A stretch of DNA of 64,000 nt, taken from NCBI RefSeq assembly GCF_017814975.1, contig NZ_JAGIQA010000009.1, forward strand, positions 1 to 64,000. The letters run 5' to 3'. This DNA comes from Cupriavidus consociatus (lineage in GTDB: Bacteria > Pseudomonadota > Gammaproteobacteria > Burkholderiales > Burkholderiaceae). The notes under the pieces are model-generated. The model did not search any database. It was not told the DNA's origin and saw only the letters and a list, made by a program, of their open reading frames with translations. Both the position numbers and the translations under genes were made by a program. This document shows positions 25,403 to 34,897 of this stretch, piece by piece; within the stretch, counting starts at the first letter, position 1, and each line of letters starts with the position of its first letter.

Positions 25403-25933
25403 GTGATTGCTGCGCTCCTGTGCGCGGCGACCCTCTACACAGACTTCGCTTACCGGCGCGTTCCCAACGCCATGCTGGCGGCTGCCGTGCTGGCCCTCGG
25501 GCTCGCGCTGCTGGCCGGGCAGGGCACGGAACTGCCGGCCGGCACGCGCTTGGCCGGCGCGGGCCTGGGACTTGCGGTCACCCTGCCGGTCTACGCCCTC
25601 GGGCGCATGGCGGCGGGTGACGTCAAGTTCCTGGCGGTGGCGGGTCTGTTCACCGGTCCCCAGGGGCTGGTCATGGCATGGGTCGTCGGCAGCCTGCTCG
25701 GGATGGTGCACGCGCTGCTTGCGCTGGCACTGGACGGCAGCGGGCTGGCGGCGCGCCGGCAGCGCGCCGCGGCACGGATGCCTGCGGTCGAGGGCGAGCC
25801 GGCGTTCGCGCAGGGCACGGATGCGCAAGGCAACGGACTGGCGCCGGCAGCGCAGTTTGCATGTGCGCGGGGCATTCCGTACGCGGCATACCTGGCAGCT
25901 GGTGTGCTGTGGTGGCTGGCCGCGGGCGGATAG
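25403..25933 (+). CDS. tadV: Prepilin peptidase TadV/CpaA
   Basis: A 176-residue GxGD-type aspartyl peptidase starting at a GTG 15 bp after flp. The catalytic aspartates are D14 (LYTDFAYRRVPN) and D73 (AAGDVKFL). About five membrane helices are present. It lacks the N-terminal methylase domain of PilD, as expected for TadV. The polar insert at residues ~115-150 before the last helix is longer than in typical TadV proteins. Confidence 0.92.
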   Translation: MIAALLCAATLYTDFAYRRVPNAMLAAAVLALGLALLAGQGTELPAGTRLAGAGLGLAVTLPVYALGRMAAGDVKFLAVAGLFTGPQGLVMAWVVGSLLGMVHALLALALDGSGLAARRQRAAARMPAVEGEPAFAQGTDAQGNGLAPAAQFACARGIPYAAYLAAGVLWWLAAGG

Positions 25934-26002
25934 CCCGGGCACAGCGACAGGAACGCAGTCTGCGCCGCCGGTCGGCGCGAGAACAAGAAAGGGACCGGAC
26001 AG

Positions 26003-26509
26003 ATGTGGCAGCACGCAAGGGTCAAGAGGGTAGACCGGGACAGCGGGCAGTCTCCCTCGGGATGCGTCCGGCGCAGGCAAGCTGCCGGCAGCGCCGCGAT
26101 CGAGTTTGCGATCGTGGTGCCGCTGTTGCTCGCCATCGTCATCGGCATCGTCTACTACGGCATGGTGCTGGCACTGCAGCAGGTGCTGACGCTGGCGGCA
26201 GAAGAAGGGGCACGCGCCGCCTTGCGCTATCCGTCCGGGGTATCCGGCACGGGCGCGGCCGCAACGCAGGCGGCACGCGTCAGCGCCGCCTCGGCCATCG
26301 CGCTGGGCACGCTGCCCACCTCCATCAGCAGCGCCATCACCCCGGCGAACGTCGCGCAGGCGGTGCCATGTGCAAGCGGTTCCGCCGACCTGTGCGTGCA
26401 GGTCACGCTCAGGCTGCCGACCGCCAACATCCTTCCAGCCGTGCCGATGGTGCCGGTGCCGGCGACTTTGTCCGGCACGGCCATGGTCCAGCTTTCGCCC
26501 GATATCTGA
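26003..26509 (+). CDS. tadE: TadE-like pseudopilin/assembly protein
   Basis: A 168-residue protein. A basic N-terminus is followed by the TadE motif GSAAIEFAIVVPLLLAIVIG with a Glu five residues past the Gly, then a helix and a C-terminal domain with two cysteines (VPCASGSADLC). AAAGGGA precedes the ATG. TadE proteins are processed by TadV and assist pilus assembly. No separate TadF is present. Confidence 0.88.
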   Translation: MWQHARVKRVDRDSGQSPSGCVRRRQAAGSAAIEFAIVVPLLLAIVIGIVYYGMVLALQQVLTLAAEEGARAALRYPSGVSGTGAAATQAARVSAASAIALGTLPTSISSAITPANVAQAVPCASGSADLCVQVTLRLPTANILPAVPMVPVPATLSGTAMVQLSPDI

Positions 26510-26573
26510 GCGCGGTGAACGCCATGGCGCACCTCCAGGTACTTCTAGCGCTGTCCGCACAAAGGAACTTCTC

Positions 26574-27545
26574 ATGACCAGCAAGCAGATCCGACTTGTG
26601 GCGGTGGTGTTGCTGGGGCTGGCGCTGCTGCTTGCGGTACTGGCCTGGCAGGTCGGCAGCCAGCCGGCGCCTGCGGAGAAGGCGCCAAGGGGGGCGTCGC
26701 CCATGCACCCGGTAGTCGTCACCACGCGCGCCGTGGAAGCCGGCAAGCCCATCGGCGCGGACGCGCTCAAGGTCGAGATGCTGCCGATCGATCCGGCCGG
26801 CGCCTACACCGACGTGGCGCGCGTCAGCGGACAGGTGCTGCTGGTGCCGCTGGGCGCCAACGTGCCCGTGCTCGAAACCCAGCTGCTGGCCGGCCTGGCG
26901 ACGCAGGTGCCGGAAGGCGAGCGCGCCGTGGCGGTGCAGGTCGACGAGGTCATCGGTGTCGGCAACCAGGTGCAGCCGGGCGACTACGTCGATGTGTTCC
27001 TGGTGCTGCGCCGCGACCAGCAGGAGATCCCGGAGAGCCACGCCCGCATGCTGTTGTCGCGGCTGCGGGTGCTGTCCTACGGTGCCGCCGCGGTGCACCG
27101 GCCGCAGCCGGACAAGCCAGAACAGATGATGGCGCGGCAGGAAGGCGCCAAGACCGCGGTCTTGGCGGTACCGCTGGAACAGGTCAGCCGGCTCGCCATG
27201 GCGCAGCAGTCGGGGCGCCTGCTGCTGGCGCTGCGCAACCCGCACGACGAGGCCATGCCGAGCGAAGGCATGTTCGTGGAGCCGCCGCCGGCACTGGCCC
27301 TGCGCACCGGCGTGCCGGCCGATGCGCCGCGCGCCGCGCCCGACCGGGCCGTCGCCGGCGTGGCGTTGTCCGGCATGGCGGCCACCGGCGCCGCGGGCGG
27401 CAAAGCCGCGCGGGCGCCGCAAGCGCCGGTGCCCGCAGCGCCGGTGGCGCGCCCGCTGCAGGTGTCCGCGCAGCCTGCAGCGCGCCAGGCGCGCGAAAGC
27501 GCGGGCGTGGAAGTGATTCGTGCCGGCAAGCGCGAGATCGAGTAA
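26574..27545 (+). CDS. rcpC: Flp pilus assembly protein CpaB/RcpC
   Basis: A 323-residue protein with a single N-terminal membrane helix (IRLVAVVLLGLALLLAVLAW) and a SAF-like domain (VVTTRAVEAGKPIGADALKVEM, residues ~48-100). The RcpC/CpaB domain continues to ~240, and a Pro/Ala-rich tail of about 75 residues ends the protein. It probably sits in the periplasm with the secretin RcpA. AAAGGA lies upstream of the ATG. Confidence 0.9.
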   Translation: MTSKQIRLVAVVLLGLALLLAVLAWQVGSQPAPAEKAPRGASPMHPVVVTTRAVEAGKPIGADALKVEMLPIDPAGAYTDVARVSGQVLLVPLGANVPVLETQLLAGLATQVPEGERAVAVQVDEVIGVGNQVQPGDYVDVFLVLRRDQQEIPESHARMLLSRLRVLSYGAAAVHRPQPDKPEQMMARQEGAKTAVLAVPLEQVSRLAMAQQSGRLLLALRNPHDEAMPSEGMFVEPPPALALRTGVPADAPRAAPDRAVAGVALSGMAATGAAGGKAARAPQAPVPAAPVARPLQVSAQPAARQARESAGVEVIRAGKREIE

Positions 27546-27564
27546 GAACGTGGGCGCTTATCGC

Positions 27565-28998
27565 ATGCATACCAACAAGACTCAGTCCCCCGCCGCGGCA
27601 GCGCGCCGCAAGCTGACGCAGGTGGTGCTTGCCGCGATGCTGGCAAGCACCGCCTGGTGTGCACTGGCGCCGCGCGCTCTGGCGCAGGAGGCCGTGCCGG
27701 GATCCGCGCAGGACCCGGCGCCAGCCCGGCAACTGCGCCTGATGGCCGGCGCGCAGAAGGAAATCCGCACGGCGCAGCCGGTGGAGCGCGTGGCGGTCGG
27801 CAACCCGGCCGTCGCCGACGCGCTGGTGCTGCGCACCCGCGGCACGCCCAGCGTGCTGCTGGTCGCCAGGCAGCCGGGCGTGACCGACGTCATGATGTGG
27901 ACGCGCAACGCCGAACCGGTGACGTACAGCGTGCAGGTCGACGCCATCGCCCCCGATGCGGATGGCGCCAGGGTGGGCTACTCCGCAGCGGGCGCGGCGA
28001 TCAGCGGGCAGTCGCCCGATGCCTACGCCGCGGCGCGCGCGCAGGCATCGGCCCGTGCCGCCACCGCAGGCAAGGCCGACGGCAGGCCCGGCCTGGTGAT
28101 CGACCGCTCGACGGTGCCGGTCAGCGGCACGGTGCAGGTCGACGTCAAGGTGGTCGAGGTCAGCAAGACCGTGCTCAAGGAAGCCGGCATCAACTTCTTC
28201 CGCAACCATTCCGGCTTTGCCTTCGGTTCCTTTTCGCCGTCGACGCTGAACAAGTTCACCTTCACCCCCGGCGCCAACGGCAATCCCGGCAGCTTCAGCG
28301 CCGACCTGTCATCGCCGATGAGCAGCGCTTTCAACCTGGTGGCCGCGTCGCTGAGCAACGGCATCTTCGCCAACATCAGCCTGCTGGAGGCGAACGGCCT
28401 GGCACGCGTGCTGGCCGAGCCCAGCCTGGTGGCGCTCTCTGGCCAGAGCGCCAGCTTCCTGGCCGGCGGCGAGATCCCGATCCCGGTGCCGCAGGCGCTG
28501 GGCACCACCACGATCCAGTTCAAGCCCTTCGGCATCGGGCTGACCGTGTCGCCCACGGTGCTCTCGGCAAACCGGATCGCGCTGAAGGTGGCGCCGGAGG
28601 CCAGCGACCTGGATCCGTCGCGCGGCATCTCGATCAACGGTGCGGTGGTTCCCGCCATCGTCACGCGCCGCGCCGACACTACCGTGGAGCTGGGCGACGG
28701 CGAGAGCTTCGTGATCGGCGGGCTGGTCAGCCGCAACACCGTCAGCAATGTCAGCAAGGTGCCGCTGCTGGGCGACCTGCCGGTGATCGGCGCCTTCTTC
28801 AAGAACCTGAATTTCCACCAGGAAGACCGCGAGCTGATGATCGTCGTCACGCCGCGCCTGGTGAAGCCGCTGGCCAAGGGCGCGCCGGCGGCGCACGCCG
28901 TCGGTGCCGACGGCCGCACCAGCGCCAGCCCCAATGTCTGGGGCTGGTACATGGTGGGCGAGTACGCGGACCCGACGTTGCCGGGTTTCTCAAAATAG
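27565..28998 (+). CDS. rcpA: Tad secretin RcpA/CpaC
   Basis: A 477-residue outer-membrane secretin. It has a signal peptide ending near RALAQ, an N-terminal pilus-secretin domain (IRTAQPVERVAVGNPAVADAL, residues ~55-130), then the secretin core with VDVKVVEVSKTVLKEAGI, LAEPSLVALSGQSASFLAGGEIPIPVP, and the C-terminal GDGESFVIGGLVSRNTV...VPLLGDLPVIGAFFK signature. The ATG at 27565 lies 19 bp past rcpC; a GTG at 27550 is an alternative start. It forms the channel for the pilus. Confidence 0.92.
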   Translation: MHTNKTQSPAAAARRKLTQVVLAAMLASTAWCALAPRALAQEAVPGSAQDPAPARQLRLMAGAQKEIRTAQPVERVAVGNPAVADALVLRTRGTPSVLLVARQPGVTDVMMWTRNAEPVTYSVQVDAIAPDADGARVGYSAAGAAISGQSPDAYAAARAQASARAATAGKADGRPGLVIDRSTVPVSGTVQVDVKVVEVSKTVLKEAGINFFRNHSGFAFGSFSPSTLNKFTFTPGANGNPGSFSADLSSPMSSAFNLVAASLSNGIFANISLLEANGLARVLAEPSLVALSGQSASFLAGGEIPIPVPQALGTTTIQFKPFGIGLTVSPTVLSANRIALKVAPEASDLDPSRGISINGAVVPAIVTRRADTTVELGDGESFVIGGLVSRNTVSNVSKVPLLGDLPVIGAFFKNLNFHQEDRELMIVVTPRLVKPLAKGAPAAHAVGADGRTSASPNVWGWYMVGEYADPTLPGFSK

Positions 28999-29044
28999 CC
29001 GCCGGCCATGCCGGCGGGCATGGCCAACACGCTGAGGCGGAACG

Positions 29045-30286
29045 ATGGACTATTTCCTGTTGCATGCCACGCAGGGCGAAGTCAGGGACTGGCTGGGCAA
29101 GGTCCTGGGCGGGCTGGGCACGCTGGTGGCCGAGGGCGGAGCCCAGGAGGCCTTTATCGCGCGCGTCGGCGAGCTGCGCCCCGGGCTGGTGTTCCTGCAT
29201 TTCTCGCCCGAACTGGCCAGCGCCTCGGCGCGCCTGGGCGAGCAGCTGCTGCGGCTCTTTCCCGGCCTGCCGCTGGTCGCGGTCGGCCGCGCCGATGATC
29301 CCGGCGTCATGCTGGCCGCGCTGCGCATGGGCGTGAAGGACTTTATCGACCTGCGCGACGCGCCGGCCGACGCCGAGGCCGTGGTCAAGCGCCTGGCCGT
29401 GCCGCGCGAGCAGGTGCGCCCCGCCGAGGCCGTGCGCCAGGGCAAGATCGTCGCGCTGCTGGGCGCGCGCCCGGGCGTGGGCGTGACCAGCCTGGCGGTC
29501 AACCTGGCGGCCGCCGCGCGCCGCCACCTGCCGCTGCGCGAAAAGTCCGACGCGCGCGCCGAGGTGCTGCTGCTCGACCTGGGCCTGCCCGCGCGAGACG
29601 GCGCGCTGTACCTGAACCTGACCCCGGGCTTCCACTTCGTCGAGGCGGTGCGCAACTTGCGCCGCTTCGACCAGGTCTTCGTGCAGACCGCGCTGATGCG
29701 CCATGCCAACGGTGTCTGCGTGCTGCCATTGCCGGGGGCGCTGGGCGAGCTGCGCGACATCTCCTATTCGGAAGCGATCAGCCTGCTGGAGCGGCTGCGC
29801 GCGTTCTTCGACATGCAGGTGATCGACCTCGGCGGCTTCGGCAATGCCGAGTTCACCGCGCAGATCGTCAAGGCCGCCGACAGCGTGGTGCTGGTCGCCG
29901 AGCAGAGCGTCGGCGCCATCGTCTCGGCGGCCGAGCTGGTGCACGAGCTGCGCGCGCGCGAGGTGGAGCGCGACGACCTGCACCTGCTGGTGTCGCGCTT
30001 CGATGCGCGCCTGGGCGTCGACGCCGCGCAGATCGCGCGCCGCGTCGGCGTGCAGTCGGTGGCGACGCTGCCCGACTGCCGCGAGGCGCTGGTGCTGGCG
30101 ATGAACCGCGGCGCGGTACTGGCCGACGACGACCCCCACGATCCCTACGTGCGCGCGCTGGCCGAACTGCTGGCGCGGCTTGGCTATCGCCCCGAAGCGG
30201 CGAAGGACACCAGCCTGCTTGGACGCATGAAGGAAAAACTGCCCGAAGCGCTGCGCGCGGTGCGTGCGGCCAAGGCCGGAAGCTGA
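29045..30286 (+). CDS. tadZ: Tad localisation ATPase TadZ/CpaE with degenerate P-loop
   Basis: A 413-residue protein. It has an N-terminal receiver-like domain (residues ~1-120) and a ParA/MinD-type domain from ~135. The expected KGGxGKT/S loop reads GARPGVGVTS: the signature Lys is Arg and the P-loop Lys is Val. Members of this family often have atypical Walker A boxes and may bind ATP without hydrolysing it. It positions the Tad machine at a cell pole in other bacteria. Confidence 0.9.
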   Translation: MDYFLLHATQGEVRDWLGKVLGGLGTLVAEGGAQEAFIARVGELRPGLVFLHFSPELASASARLGEQLLRLFPGLPLVAVGRADDPGVMLAALRMGVKDFIDLRDAPADAEAVVKRLAVPREQVRPAEAVRQGKIVALLGARPGVGVTSLAVNLAAAARRHLPLREKSDARAEVLLLDLGLPARDGALYLNLTPGFHFVEAVRNLRRFDQVFVQTALMRHANGVCVLPLPGALGELRDISYSEAISLLERLRAFFDMQVIDLGGFGNAEFTAQIVKAADSVVLVAEQSVGAIVSAAELVHELRAREVERDDLHLLVSRFDARLGVDAAQIARRVGVQSVATLPDCREALVLAMNRGAVLADDDPHDPYVRALAELLARLGYRPEAAKDTSLLGRMKEKLPEALRAVRAAKAGS

Positions 30287-30305
30287 GCAAGCCCAGGAAG
30301 CCGAC

Positions 30306-31622
30306 ATGACGCAAGCGATCGAATTCTCCGACCACGCCCCCGCACCGTTTCCGGTCTCGCAGGAATTCCACAACATCAAGGAAGCCGCGCACGAGCACCT
30401 GCTGACCCGCATCGAAGAGCTGGGCGCCGAGTTCGGCCGCTGGTCGCGCACCGCGATCCAGCGCTTCGTCGACCTGGAACTCGAGAGCTTTACCCGGTTG
30501 CGCCGCATCCCCATCAACGAAGCCGAGCTGCGCCAGATCGCCGAGGCGCTGACCAAGGAGCTGGCCGGCTTCGGCCCGATCGAAGACCTGCTCAGCGATC
30601 CTGCGGTCGAGGACATCCTCGTCAACGGGCATCTCGACGTCTACGTGTCGCGCCACGGCGTGCTCGAGCGCATCCCGGTGCGCTTTGCCGACGGCGGCCA
30701 CCTGCTGCGCATCGTGCGCCGCATCCTGGCGCCGATCGGCCGGCGCCTGGATGAATCCAACCCGATGGTCGACGCGCGCCTGCCCGACGGCGGCCGCATC
30801 AACGTGGTGATCCCGCCGCTGGCGCTGGAAGGCCCGGTGGTGTCGATCCGCAAGTTCCGCAAGGACCCGATGACGCCGGCCGACCTGGAGGCGCTGGGCA
30901 CCATGAGCCCCGAGATCGCCAACCTGCTGCAGGCCGCGGTGCAGGCCCGCTGCAATATCCTGGTGAGCGGCGGCACCAGCTCGGGCAAGACCTCGCTGCT
31001 CAATGCGCTGGCGACCTTCGTGCCGGCCAGCGAGCGCGTCATCACCATCGAGGACACCGCCGAGCTGGCGCTGAACCACCCGCACGTGGTGCGGCTGGAA
31101 AGCCGGCCCGGCGGCTTCGAGGGCACCGGCGTGGTGTCGATCCGCGACCTGCTGCGCAACAGCCTGCGCATGCGCCCCGACCGCATCATCGTCGGCGAAG
31201 TGCGCGGCGGCGAGGTGCTCGAAATGCTGCAGGCGATGAGCACCGGCCACGACGGCTCGATGGGCACCATCCACGCCAGCAGCCCGCGCGAATGCCTGTA
31301 CCGGCTGGAGATGCTGGCCGGGTTTGCCGGCTTCCAGGGCAGCGAGGCGAGCCTGCGCCGGCAGATCGCCAATGCCATCGACTTTATCGTGCAGATCGCG
31401 CGGCTCTCCAACGGCAAGCGCCGCATCGTCTCGATCACCGAGGTCACCGGCCTGGGCGACAACATCGTCTCGACGCAGGAGCTGTACCGGCACGAGCCGG
31501 CCATCAACGCGGACGGCACCGAGACCGACCGCTGGCTCTCGCTCGGCATCCTGCCGCACTCGCCCAAGCTGGCGCGCATGCGCGGGCCGGGCTTCATGCT
31601 GGACGACCGCTTCGATGTCTAG
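30306..31622 (+). CDS. tadA: Tad secretion ATPase TadA/CpaF
   Basis: A 438-residue VirB11-type ATPase starting 19 bp after tadZ. Walker A is GGTSSGKTS (K228), the Asp box ITIEDTAEL, the Walker B region RPDRIIVGEVRGGE, and the His box MGTIHASSPRE. It powers pilin polymerisation. The stop overlaps the start of tadB by 8 bp. Confidence 0.95.
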   Translation: MTQAIEFSDHAPAPFPVSQEFHNIKEAAHEHLLTRIEELGAEFGRWSRTAIQRFVDLELESFTRLRRIPINEAELRQIAEALTKELAGFGPIEDLLSDPAVEDILVNGHLDVYVSRHGVLERIPVRFADGGHLLRIVRRILAPIGRRLDESNPMVDARLPDGGRINVVIPPLALEGPVVSIRKFRKDPMTPADLEALGTMSPEIANLLQAAVQARCNILVSGGTSSGKTSLLNALATFVPASERVITIEDTAELALNHPHVVRLESRPGGFEGTGVVSIRDLLRNSLRMRPDRIIVGEVRGGEVLEMLQAMSTGHDGSMGTIHASSPRECLYRLEMLAGFAGFQGSEASLRRQIANAIDFIVQIARLSNGKRRIVSITEVTGLGDNIVSTQELYRHEPAINADGTETDRWLSLGILPHSPKLARMRGPGFMLDDRFDV

Positions 31623-32541
31623 CGCCACGCTGATGCTCGCCGCGGTGGCGCTGGTCGTCACCGGCCTGGGGCTGCTGCTGCTGGCCAGCGCGCAGGCGCG
31701 CGCGCGCCGCGAGCAGTCGCAGGCGTTCCTGCGCGCGCAGACCGAGCAGGTGCGGCTGCGCTACGCCAAGGCGCCGGACCCGGCACCGCAGCTGCCCGCG
31801 CGCGACCTGCGCCGCCACTGGGAGGATTTCCTGCGCCGCGCCGACCTCGCGCCGACGCGCCGCACCGCCATGCTGTGGGGCGCGCCGGTGGCGCTGTTCA
31901 CCGCCATCGGCGCGCTCGCGGGGCAGTGGCTGGGCGCAGCGGCGGCGTGCATCGTCGCGCTGGCAATCGCAGCCTGCCTGCTGTGGAACCGCGTGCGCCG
32001 GCTGCACAAGAAGCTGCTGTCGCATCTGCCCGGCTTTCTCGATGGCGTGGTGCGGCTGATGACCATCGGCAGCAGCGTGCCGGCGGCGTTCCAGAACTCC
32101 ATTGCCAATACCGAGGCACCGCTGCGGCAATGCCTGGTGCAGGCGGTGCACTTGCAGCGCGCCGGCAAGGAGCTGGACCAGGCGGTGCTGCAGGTGGGGC
32201 GCGCGTACAAGGTCGACGAACTGGTGCTGGTGGCCTCCGTGCTGCGCCTGTCGGTGCGCTACGGTGGCCGCGCCGACATGGTGATGGAGCGTACCGCGGC
32301 CTTCATGCGCGACCGCGAGGCGGCCCAGCGCGAGCTGCTGGCGCTGTCGGCGGAGACGCGGCTGTCGGCATGGATCCTGGGGCTGCTGCCGCTGGTGGTC
32401 GCCGGTGGCCTGTTCATGCTCAATGCCGGCTACATCATGCTGATGTGGAAGGACCCGGCCGGCAAGACCATGCTGCTGAGCGCGCTCGGCCTGGAAGCCG
32501 CGGGCGTGCTGATGCTGTACCGGCTGGCCAAGTCGATCTGA
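31615..32541 (+). CDS. tadB: Tad inner-membrane platform protein TadB
   Basis: A 308-residue protein; the ATG at 31615 overlaps the tadA stop. It has an N-terminal helix, a paired helix near residues 85-125, the T2SF cytoplasmic domain (LPGFLDGVVRLMTIGSSVPAAF ... RAGKELDQAVLQVGRAY), and C-terminal helices. It forms the membrane platform with TadC and contacts TadA. Confidence 0.92.
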   Translation: MSSATLMLAAVALVVTGLGLLLLASAQARARREQSQAFLRAQTEQVRLRYAKAPDPAPQLPARDLRRHWEDFLRRADLAPTRRTAMLWGAPVALFTAIGALAGQWLGAAAACIVALAIAACLLWNRVRRLHKKLLSHLPGFLDGVVRLMTIGSSVPAAFQNSIANTEAPLRQCLVQAVHLQRAGKELDQAVLQVGRAYKVDELVLVASVLRLSVRYGGRADMVMERTAAFMRDREAAQRELLALSAETRLSAWILGLLPLVVAGGLFMLNAGYIMLMWKDPAGKTMLLSALGLEAAGVLMLYRLAKSI

Positions 32542-32568
32542 GCGGCACATGCACGGAACCACGCACAC

Positions 32569-33630
32569 ATGGACCGCCTGACACTGATCTCGCTGAGCCT
32601 GTTCGCCGCCGCATGCGGCGTGGCCTTGCTGACGCTGCCGCTGTTGCGCGACTGGCGCCAGCGGCGCCTGGCGGCGCGCACCATCGACGCCGCGCTGGCG
32701 CGGCAGCGCGCTGCCGATGCGGCGCAGGGCGCGCCGGCAAACGCAGCGCAGCCGAATGCGGGCGCTGCCGCCGCCCAACCTGGCGCACGTGGCGCGGCGC
32801 TTCCGGTTCAGCCGGGCCGGCCGGGTGCGGCGGCCATCGGCGTACAGCTGGGCGCGCAACTTGGCGCTCACGTGGGCGAACGCATCGATGCGCACTGGCT
32901 GGAATCGCGCCTGGGCCGCGCGGTGGTGACGCCCGAAGACCAGCAACTGCTGGAGCAATGCGGCTGGTACGGGCTGAACGCGCGCATGCTGTTCGGCGTG
33001 CTGCGCCTGGCGCTGCCGCTGGCGCTGTCGCTGGCCGCGATGCTGTGGCACGTCGGTGCGGGTGCCGCCGTCATGCTGGCGTGGGGCTTCGGTGTGTTCG
33101 CGGTGGGCTACCTCGCGCCCAAGACCCTGCTGCGCCGGCATGCCACGTCCCGGCTGCGCCTGGTCGACGACGAACTGCCGGTGCTGATCGACATGCTGCG
33201 GCTGCTGCAGGGTGTGGGCCTGTCGATCGACCAGAGCCTGCAGGTGATCGTGGCCGAGTTCGGCAGCATGCTGCGCGTGCTGGGCCCGGAACTGGCGCGC
33301 GCCAACCAGCAGTTTGCCTCGGGCCGTTCGCGCGAGCAGACGCTGCTGCGCATCGGCCGGCTGTTCGACAACGAAGACCTGAAGGGCCTGATCATGCTGC
33401 TGACCCAGGTCGACCGCCACGGCGGCGCGGTGCAGGAGCCGCTGCGCCAGTTCGGCCTGCGCCTGCAGGAGGCGCGCAAGGCACGCCTGAAGGACCAGAT
33501 CGGCCGGCTCACGGTCAAGATGACAGCGGTGATGGTGGTGAGCCTGCTGCCGGTGCTGCTGATCATTACCGCGGGCCCCGGCTTCCTTGGGGTGATCCGC
33601 ATGATCAAAAATATGGGAGCGATGCAATGA
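32569..33630 (+). CDS. tadC: Tad inner-membrane platform protein TadC
   Basis: A 353-residue T2SF-domain protein. Between the first helix and the core lies an Ala/Gly/Pro/Gln-rich linker (residues ~40-95), longer than usual. The helix pair at ~140-180 is followed by ELPVLIDMLRLLQGVGLSIDQSL and LMLLTQVDRHGGAVQEPL-type core, then a last helix. It is the partner of TadB. Its TGA overlaps the tadD ATG. Confidence 0.9.
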   Translation: MDRLTLISLSLFAAACGVALLTLPLLRDWRQRRLAARTIDAALARQRAADAAQGAPANAAQPNAGAAAAQPGARGAALPVQPGRPGAAAIGVQLGAQLGAHVGERIDAHWLESRLGRAVVTPEDQQLLEQCGWYGLNARMLFGVLRLALPLALSLAAMLWHVGAGAAVMLAWGFGVFAVGYLAPKTLLRRHATSRLRLVDDELPVLIDMLRLLQGVGLSIDQSLQVIVAEFGSMLRVLGPELARANQQFASGRSREQTLLRIGRLFDNEDLKGLIMLLTQVDRHGGAVQEPLRQFGLRLQEARKARLKDQIGRLTVKMTAVMVVSLLPVLLIITAGPGFLGVIRMIKNMGAMQ

Positions 33631-34523
33631 TGCGCACAGCCGGCCCGTCGTTCGGCCGCATTTCCAGATTCATGGCCGCGGCCGCGGCAGCGGCAGCGGC
33701 AGCGGCGGCGCTGGCGGGCTGCGCCACGCGCGACATCGGCGCCGCCATGATCCAGCAGCAGGCCGAGGCGCAGGTGGAACTGGCCAGGATGCGCGACAAG
33801 ACTGCCCGTGCCGAGTACAACGAACAGGCGGTCTACCTGGGACTGATCCGCAAGATGCAGCAGGACGGGTTGTACTTTGCCTCGCTGGCGCATATCGACG
33901 TCTACGTGCAGCGCTTCGGCAACGACAACGAGATCCGTGTGATGCGCGCCGATGCATTGCGCGAGACCGAGCAGGACAAGGCCGCCACCGAGGCCTACCA
34001 GCAGCTGGCCGCCAGCTCGCAGGGCGTGCAGGCGGCGCATGCCCACCACGGGCTGGGGCTGCTGGCCGGGCGCCAGGAAGATTTTGCGCAGGCGGTGACC
34101 GAGCTGCGCGCGGCGGCCGCGCTCGACCCGGTGAACGCACGCATCGCCAGCGACCTGGGCTATGCCCTGATGCGCAGCGGCGCGTTGCAGGACGCGCGCG
34201 TGCCGGTGATGCAGGCGCTGGAGCTGGATGCACGCAACCCGCGCGTGATCAGCAATGCCGCGGTATGGCTGATGGCCGACGGCAAGCGCGTGCAGGCCAA
34301 CGCGATGATGCAGAAGGCCGCCATGCCCGAAGCGACCCGCAGTGCTGTGCGCAAGGAAGCCGACCGCGTGGCCCGTGCCGCGGCCGCACGCGAACGCGCG
34401 GCGGTGCGGTCCGCGCCGGCCGTGCGCGCCGTACCCAAACCTTCAACCTCCGGCACTCCCGCCACCGTGGCCGTCGCGGCACGGTCGCCGGCCGTGGCCG
34501 CCCCCGAGAGCGCCAGCCCATGA
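33627..34523 (+). CDS. tadD: Tad pilus lipoprotein TadD (TPR)
   Basis: A 298-residue protein. The signal peptide holds a run of 12 alanines before the lipobox LAGC (C32). Three or four TPR units follow (DGLYFASLAHIDVYVQRF..., AHAHHGLGLLAGRQEDFAQAV, NARIASDLGYALMRSGAL, NPRVISNAAVWLMADGK). The C-terminal ~70 residues are Ala/Arg/Pro-rich. TadD acts as pilotin-like factor for the secretin. ATGA overlaps exist at both ends (tadC and the next gene). Confidence 0.9.
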   Translation: MMRTAGPSFGRISRFMAAAAAAAAAAAALAGCATRDIGAAMIQQQAEAQVELARMRDKTARAEYNEQAVYLGLIRKMQQDGLYFASLAHIDVYVQRFGNDNEIRVMRADALRETEQDKAATEAYQQLAASSQGVQAAHAHHGLGLLAGRQEDFAQAVTELRAAAALDPVNARIASDLGYALMRSGALQDARVPVMQALELDARNPRVISNAAVWLMADGKRVQANAMMQKAAMPEATRSAVRKEADRVARAAAARERAAVRSAPAVRAVPKPSTSGTPATVAVAARSPAVAAPESASP

Positions 34524-34897
34524 CCGACATGATCCGCCTTGCCTTCCCCACGCCGGCAGTGCCGGCACTGTGCGTGGCGCTATGCCTGCTGCTGGCGCCG
34601 GCCGCGCAGGCACAGCCCGCCACGCCGTCGGCCGAAGCTCCTGCCGACGCCATCGGCATGCCGGCGGAGCGGCCCGCCGCGCGCGAGATCGGCGCCGATA
34701 CGCGCGCCATCCTGGCCGTGCAGCGCGAAGGCACGCAGGCCGGCCCGCTGCTGCCGATGCACGGCGAGCAGGCCGCGCTGGGCTACGAGCGCTACATGAA
34801 CAGCTTCCGCTTCGCGCTGCCGGAGTTCTACACCGGGCAGGCCAACGCCAGCACCGCGCGCGCCGGATCGGCCGGACAGATGCTGAACGGCAAATGA
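34520..34897 (+). CDS. Small exported DUF3613 protein of the Tad locus
   Basis: A 125-residue protein with a signal peptide ending in AAQAQ (about residue 33). The mature protein has IGADTRAILAVQREGTQAG, then LPMHGEQAALGYERYMNSFRFALPEFY, the recognisable DUF3613 core, and a flexible tail. DUF3613 genes recur in Tad loci of Burkholderiaceae; the function is unknown. ATGA overlaps with tadD upstream and tadG downstream argue for tight co-expression. Confidence 0.82.
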   Translation: MTDMIRLAFPTPAVPALCVALCLLLAPAAQAQPATPSAEAPADAIGMPAERPAAREIGADTRAILAVQREGTQAGPLLPMHGEQAALGYERYMNSFRFALPEFYTGQANASTARAGSAGQMLNGK

